Assembly (NCBI GenBank): GCA_963702765.1
Contig: CAVPEB010000044.1
Span: forward strand, 62,001 to 126,000
Direction of reading: 5' to 3'
Length of the DNA: 64,000 bases
Source of the DNA: DATMNR01 sp963702765
Lineage (GTDB): Bacteria > Chloroflexota > Ktedonobacteria > Ktedonobacterales > Ktedonobacteraceae
Position numbers and translations under genes: made by a program. The first letter of the stretch is position 1. Each line of letters begins with the position of its first letter. Positions 60,957-64,000 of the stretch are shown here, in pieces. The notes under the pieces were generated by a model. The model saw only the letters and a program-made list of their open reading frames with translations. It was not told the origin of the DNA and did not search any database.

Positions 60957-62645
60957 CTATGCTACAGCATTACGCTCACTGAGTAAGTAATGCAACAATG
61001 AAGTTTGACGCAAATTGCACTCAGCCAATAATGTTGGATCAGCTAACACTTCTAAAGGCGAGCCATCTCCCACGAGGTTACCTTCTTTTAAAAGTAAGAC
61101 GCGGTGTGTGAAACGCAATGCAAGATCGAGATCATGTGTGATGATGAGTAAGACATCAAGGTCAGGCATGTTGCGCAGGTATTCCATAAACGCGATGTAT
61201 GAGCGATAATCTTGACCTGCCGTCGGTTCATCGAGCAATAAAATTTTGCCTTTCATTGCAAGTACAGAAGCAATCGCAACGCGCTTTTGTTGTCCGAAAC
61301 TCAACGAAAAAGGCGAACGTGAATCGAATTCCGCGATATTTAATGCTTCTTCTGCCTCCTGAACGAAAGTACTGATTTGATCGGGTTTAAAGCGCAAGTT
61401 TTCTGGTCCGAAACTAACCTCTTTTCGCACCGAAGGCGCAAAAAGCATCGCACTAGGACTTTGGAAGACATAACCAATGCTTGAGGCAAGCTCTGCAACA
61501 CTTAAATTACGAGTGTCTTTACCATAGATGTGGACTGCACCTTTGGTTGGCCTGAGTAAACCTAGGGCTTGCTTGACCAACGTTGTTTTGCCAGATCCAT
61601 TGGGACCAAGTAATGCAATTGTTTCTCCTCGTTTCGCATGAAACGAAATACCGTGTAATATTTCTTCCGAAAAAGTATTATATTGAAAATGCACATTCTC
61701 GAATTCGAGAATGTGCTCATCGGTATCTTCTTTTTTTTCTTGCCTGGTCGTAATGGGTTGAATGAGTATACTCCTTGCCTGAGTAGGATCAGGTAGCGTA
61801 CGCAAAGTGGACTCAATTGGAAGCTTGATCTGTGTTGGATCTGCGAGTTCTAGGAATTTTTGAGTTTCACCAAAGAAAATCTGTCGTCCATCACGCATAA
61901 GTAGCACTGTATCTGGCTTGAGCCGTAAAGCTTCCTCAACCCTATGTTCGATGATAATAACAGTGCTGCCTTTTTGCAATAACTGTTGAATGAGTTGCTC
62001 GAGCTCATCTACCGCTTCTAAATCAAGATTAGCAAAAGGCTCATCAAACAGAAAAATAGAGGGTTGCATGACCACTAACCCTGCCGCAGCAACTTGTTGG
62101 CGCTGACCACCAGAAAGTGCGAAGGTGGCTTGTCCTTGATAATGTTCCAGGTGGAGGTGATTGAGCACGCTCGAAATGCGTTCGCGCATTACTTCACGTT
62201 GCATCCCCAAATTTTCCATTCCAAAGGCAATCTCCTGTTCAACTGTACTGCCAAGGATCTGTTTGTCTGGGTCCTGTAGCATTGTGCCGATCTGTTGTGC
62301 AAGATCACGCAGTGATTGACCTCTTATAGTTTTACCAAGAAGTTGTATCTCACCACTCAGAGTTCCTTTGTAACTATGGGGGATGAGTCCGTTAAGGCAT
62401 TTCAGCAGGGTACTTTTACCACAACCGCTAGGGCCAGCAATAAGCATGAGCTTACCTGCAGGTAGGGAGAAAGAGATATCTTCTAAAGTCATTGGCAATT
62501 CAATAGTATCTGTTTCAGGCACACTTTTCTTTCGTTTTGGTTGTGGGTCATCATCGAGGGAACGATAGCGAAAGCTAAGTTTTTCAACAAACACCGCGGG
62601 TGGAGTAGTTGTTTGATTCGGTGTATTGTTGGAATCTATGGCCAT
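60957..62645 (-). CDS. ECF transporter double ATP-binding protein (EcfA-EcfA')
   Basis: A 562-aa protein with two ABC ATPase domains in one chain, of the kind that replaces the EcfA/EcfA' pair. First domain: Walker A AGPSGCGKST, signature LSGGQRQQVAAA, Walker B IFLFDEPFANLD. Second domain: LGPNGSGKTT, SFGQQKRVAIAS, ILLLDEPTAGQD. The linker near residue 285-320 is charged. It powers the S and T components encoded downstream. Fused EcfA proteins (YkoD-type) occur with thiamin-precursor and other vitamin systems, but that does not settle the substrate. Confidence 0.92.
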   Translation of the reverse strand: MAIDSNNTPNQTTTPPAVFVEKLSFRYRSLDDDPQPKRKKSVPETDTIELPMTLEDISFSLPAGKLMLIAGPSGCGKSTLLKCLNGLIPHSYKGTLSGEIQLLGKTIRGQSLRDLAQQIGTMLQDPDKQILGSTVEQEIAFGMENLGMQREVMRERISSVLNHLHLEHYQGQATFALSGGQRQQVAAAGLVVMQPSIFLFDEPFANLDLEAVDELEQLIQQLLQKGSTVIIIEHRVEEALRLKPDTVLLMRDGRQIFFGETQKFLELADPTQIKLPIESTLRTLPDPTQARSILIQPITTRQEKKEDTDEHILEFENVHFQYNTFSEEILHGISFHAKRGETIALLGPNGSGKTTLVKQALGLLRPTKGAVHIYGKDTRNLSVAELASSIGYVFQSPSAMLFAPSVRKEVSFGPENLRFKPDQISTFVQEAEEALNIAEFDSRSPFSLSFGQQKRVAIASVLAMKGKILLLDEPTAGQDYRSYIAFMEYLRNMPDLDVLLIITHDLDLALRFTHRVLLLKEGNLVGDGSPLEVLADPTLLAECNLRQTSLLHYLLSERNAVA

Positions 62646-62917
62646 AGATACATATATACCCTTTGTGTGTAGAAATCAGGCATCTCAATTATGATGATGA
62701 GTTCTTTGTTATGTCTAATTCTAATGGTATAAGAGGTGATTTGTCAATCTTGGTTGCTTGCTAAAGCAATGGTAATATGGTTCAAATTCTTGATGGGGAA
62801 GTAAAAACATGGCATACTGTGTAAGATAAGTGCAACTTCGTAAATTTGCTGCAATTCGAGGTGAGTAAATTCATCAGTCAGTGGATGTTCCCACTGGACA
62901 GAAGGATGAACTACAGG

Positions 62918-64000
62918 ATGAAAACAAGCAATCGGCACCTGGAATTACCACGATCATTTTGGATCAGTGTAGGGATAGTTGTTCTCTTTAATTGCTTGTT
63001 TCTTGCACTCGTACTTGTAAAACCTGGGACACAAAGGCAATTCGTTATCGCTGACGATGTAGGGCAAGCGCTGGGGTGGCTTCTGGCAACGCTTTTGTGT
63101 TTTGTAGGGTTCAAGAAGCTTTGGTTGGATAAACCCTCCTTTAACGGACATAGCTTTTCTGTAATTCACCAGGTACGAACATGGGTGCCGATTTTTATTG
63201 CCCTCGGAATTTTTTGCCAATTTATTGGACAAGTTATTTATACCTACTATGATATCAATGGATTGCCTCCCTTTCCATCATGGGCTGATGCTGGATACTT
63301 GAGCACATTCCCTTTTATGCTTGTTGCCATTCTTTTGTTGCCCAGGCGACGATTAACAGGTACTACTCGCTCACGAGTACTACTCGATGGCTTGATTATA
63401 ATGACAGCAATGATTACATTCAGCTGGTATTTTATCCTTGGTCCGACGATGCTTGCTGGGGAGGAAACAAACCTGGCAAAGGTTGTAGGCAGCGCATATC
63501 CTGTTTTTGATCTCATTTTAATTTTTTGCATGGTTCTTCTCTGGTTTCGCGAAACCGACCGCTTACTTGTACCCGCAGAACGGCTGCTACTGGCAGGTTT
63601 AACTATTATCGTTATTACAGATAGCGTCTATGGGTATCTGACATTAAAAAACATCTATACGAATGGGTTGCAGGATATCGGGTGGCCGATTGGATATATG
63701 CTTCTGGGTTTAGCGGCCCAGTGTGTCACTTTGGCCTACATTACGTATGCAAATTGGGGTGAATCATCATCTAATGCTGAGGTCTCACAAGTATTGGATT
63801 CCAATTCGAGACTTGGAAAGCATTCATTATTGCCATATGCGCTCATTCCTGCAGTCATTGCCTTAAGTGTCTTTATCTGGCGTTCAGGTGGCAATGGGAC
63901 GCTGGAGCAAGGGGTCTACTTTGGAGGAATTATACTCGTTGGGTTGCTCCTGCTTAGACAATACTTTGTGCTTCGGGAGACTACTTTTTATAATGAGCAG
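62918..64000 (+). CDS. Multi-TM sensor protein, N-terminal part (cut by window edge)
   Basis: An open frame of 361 codons running off the window. The translation has about eight or nine TM segments (VGIVVLFNCLFLALVLV; ALGWLLATLLCFVG; the SWADAGYLSTFPFMLVAIL region; LLLAGLTIIVITDSVYGYL; ALIPAVIALSVFIW) and ends in a hydrophilic turn just where a cytoplasmic domain would begin. Such N-terminal regions usually precede GGDEF, EAL or histidine kinase domains. The start is uncertain: ATG at 62918 (AGAAGGA upstream), ATG 62906, ATG 62885 or GTG 62861 are all in frame. Divergent from the ECF operon. Confidence 0.7.
   Translation, partial: MKTSNRHLELPRSFWISVGIVVLFNCLFLALVLVKPGTQRQFVIADDVGQALGWLLATLLCFVGFKKLWLDKPSFNGHSFSVIHQVRTWVPIFIALGIFCQFIGQVIYTYYDINGLPPFPSWADAGYLSTFPFMLVAILLLPRRRLTGTTRSRVLLDGLIIMTAMITFSWYFILGPTMLAGEETNLAKVVGSAYPVFDLILIFCMVLLWFRETDRLLVPAERLLLAGLTIIVITDSVYGYLTLKNIYTNGLQDIGWPIGYMLLGLAAQCVTLAYITYANWGESSSNAEVSQVLDSNSRLGKHSLLPYALIPAVIALSVFIWRSGGNGTLEQGVYFGGIILVGLLLLRQYFVLRETTFYNEQ

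Noticed and set aside
62646..62917. Riboswitch upstream of the ECF operon
   Set aside because: I looked for thiamin-type and cobalamin-type conserved boxes and saw none; the 272-bp gap has no clear conserved structure.

Overview
The window is bacterial chromosome of moderate GC content (mid-40s per cent by eye), densely coding, with SmpB, UvrB, LeuB and complex-I-type subunits. There are no phage genes, transposases, CRISPR arrays, tRNAs or rRNAs that I can see. The gene set (a PATAN/DUF4388 protein beside a Pil-Chp-type chemosensory array, zinc-ribbon membrane proteins, a zinc-ribbon pseudokinase, a ClpN/AAA/zinc-ribbon fusion, GAF-rich sensor kinases, PQQ-type lipoproteins) suggests a Chloroflexota bacterium, perhaps of the Ktedonobacteria. 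That assignment is inference; no rRNA is present to confirm it.

Layout. 1-4053: the 5' part of smpB (minus strand), then an MMPL transporter overlapped by a CrtC/AttH-type lipoprotein. 4284-8009: a GAF/PAS histidine kinase and an OmpR-type regulator. 8214-17955: a chemosensory operon (PATAN protein, two REC proteins, CheW, a membrane receptor with a Q/N-rich tail, and a 1440-aa CheA hybrid). 17958-19055: leuB (minus). 19292-24428: four genes for a complex-I-like electron-input module (NuoB, a NuoI/half-NuoE fusion, NuoF, a NuoG/GltD fusion) with no NuoC, NuoD or membrane subunits, closed by a perfect 16-bp terminator. 24510-31787: a Kef-type antiporter, a GH1 glycosidase, a PRC/BON protein, an AAA ATPase, and a PLP gamma-family enzyme translationally coupled to a bacterial INSIG homologue.

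31896-37932: a beta-propeller lipoprotein and a peroxiredoxin-fold protein, the tdh-kbl threonine-catabolism pair, a Cof-type HAD phosphatase and a Nudix hydrolase. 37938-45436: an ABC1/UbiB kinase, a small Cys-motif protein, a zinc-ribbon pseudokinase behind an elaborate leader, a long-chain polyprenyl diphosphate synthase, a PflX-like radical SAM protein and a phosphotriesterase-family hydrolase. 45456-47950: two frameshifted genes, an Arg/Gln/Asp/Tyr-rich disordered protein and a lipoprotein. 47988-54746: uvrB, a ClpN/degenerate-AAA/zinc-ribbon protein and two tandem zinc-ribbon membrane paralogues, one frameshifted. 54857-64000: a coiled-coil protein, a class I aldolase, an MFS/GPH transporter, thioredoxin reductase, an ECF vitamin-type transporter (A-A, S, T), and the start of a multi-TM sensor protein cut by the window edge.

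The most notable signals are the orphan Nuo-like module with GltD fusion, the bacterial INSIG, and the family of catalytically degraded ATPase/kinase proteins joined to zinc ribbons. Several promoters share an extended -10 element (ACGTG-N-TATAAT or close). Three genes each carry one apparent extra base at a short homopolymer, which may be sequence errors.
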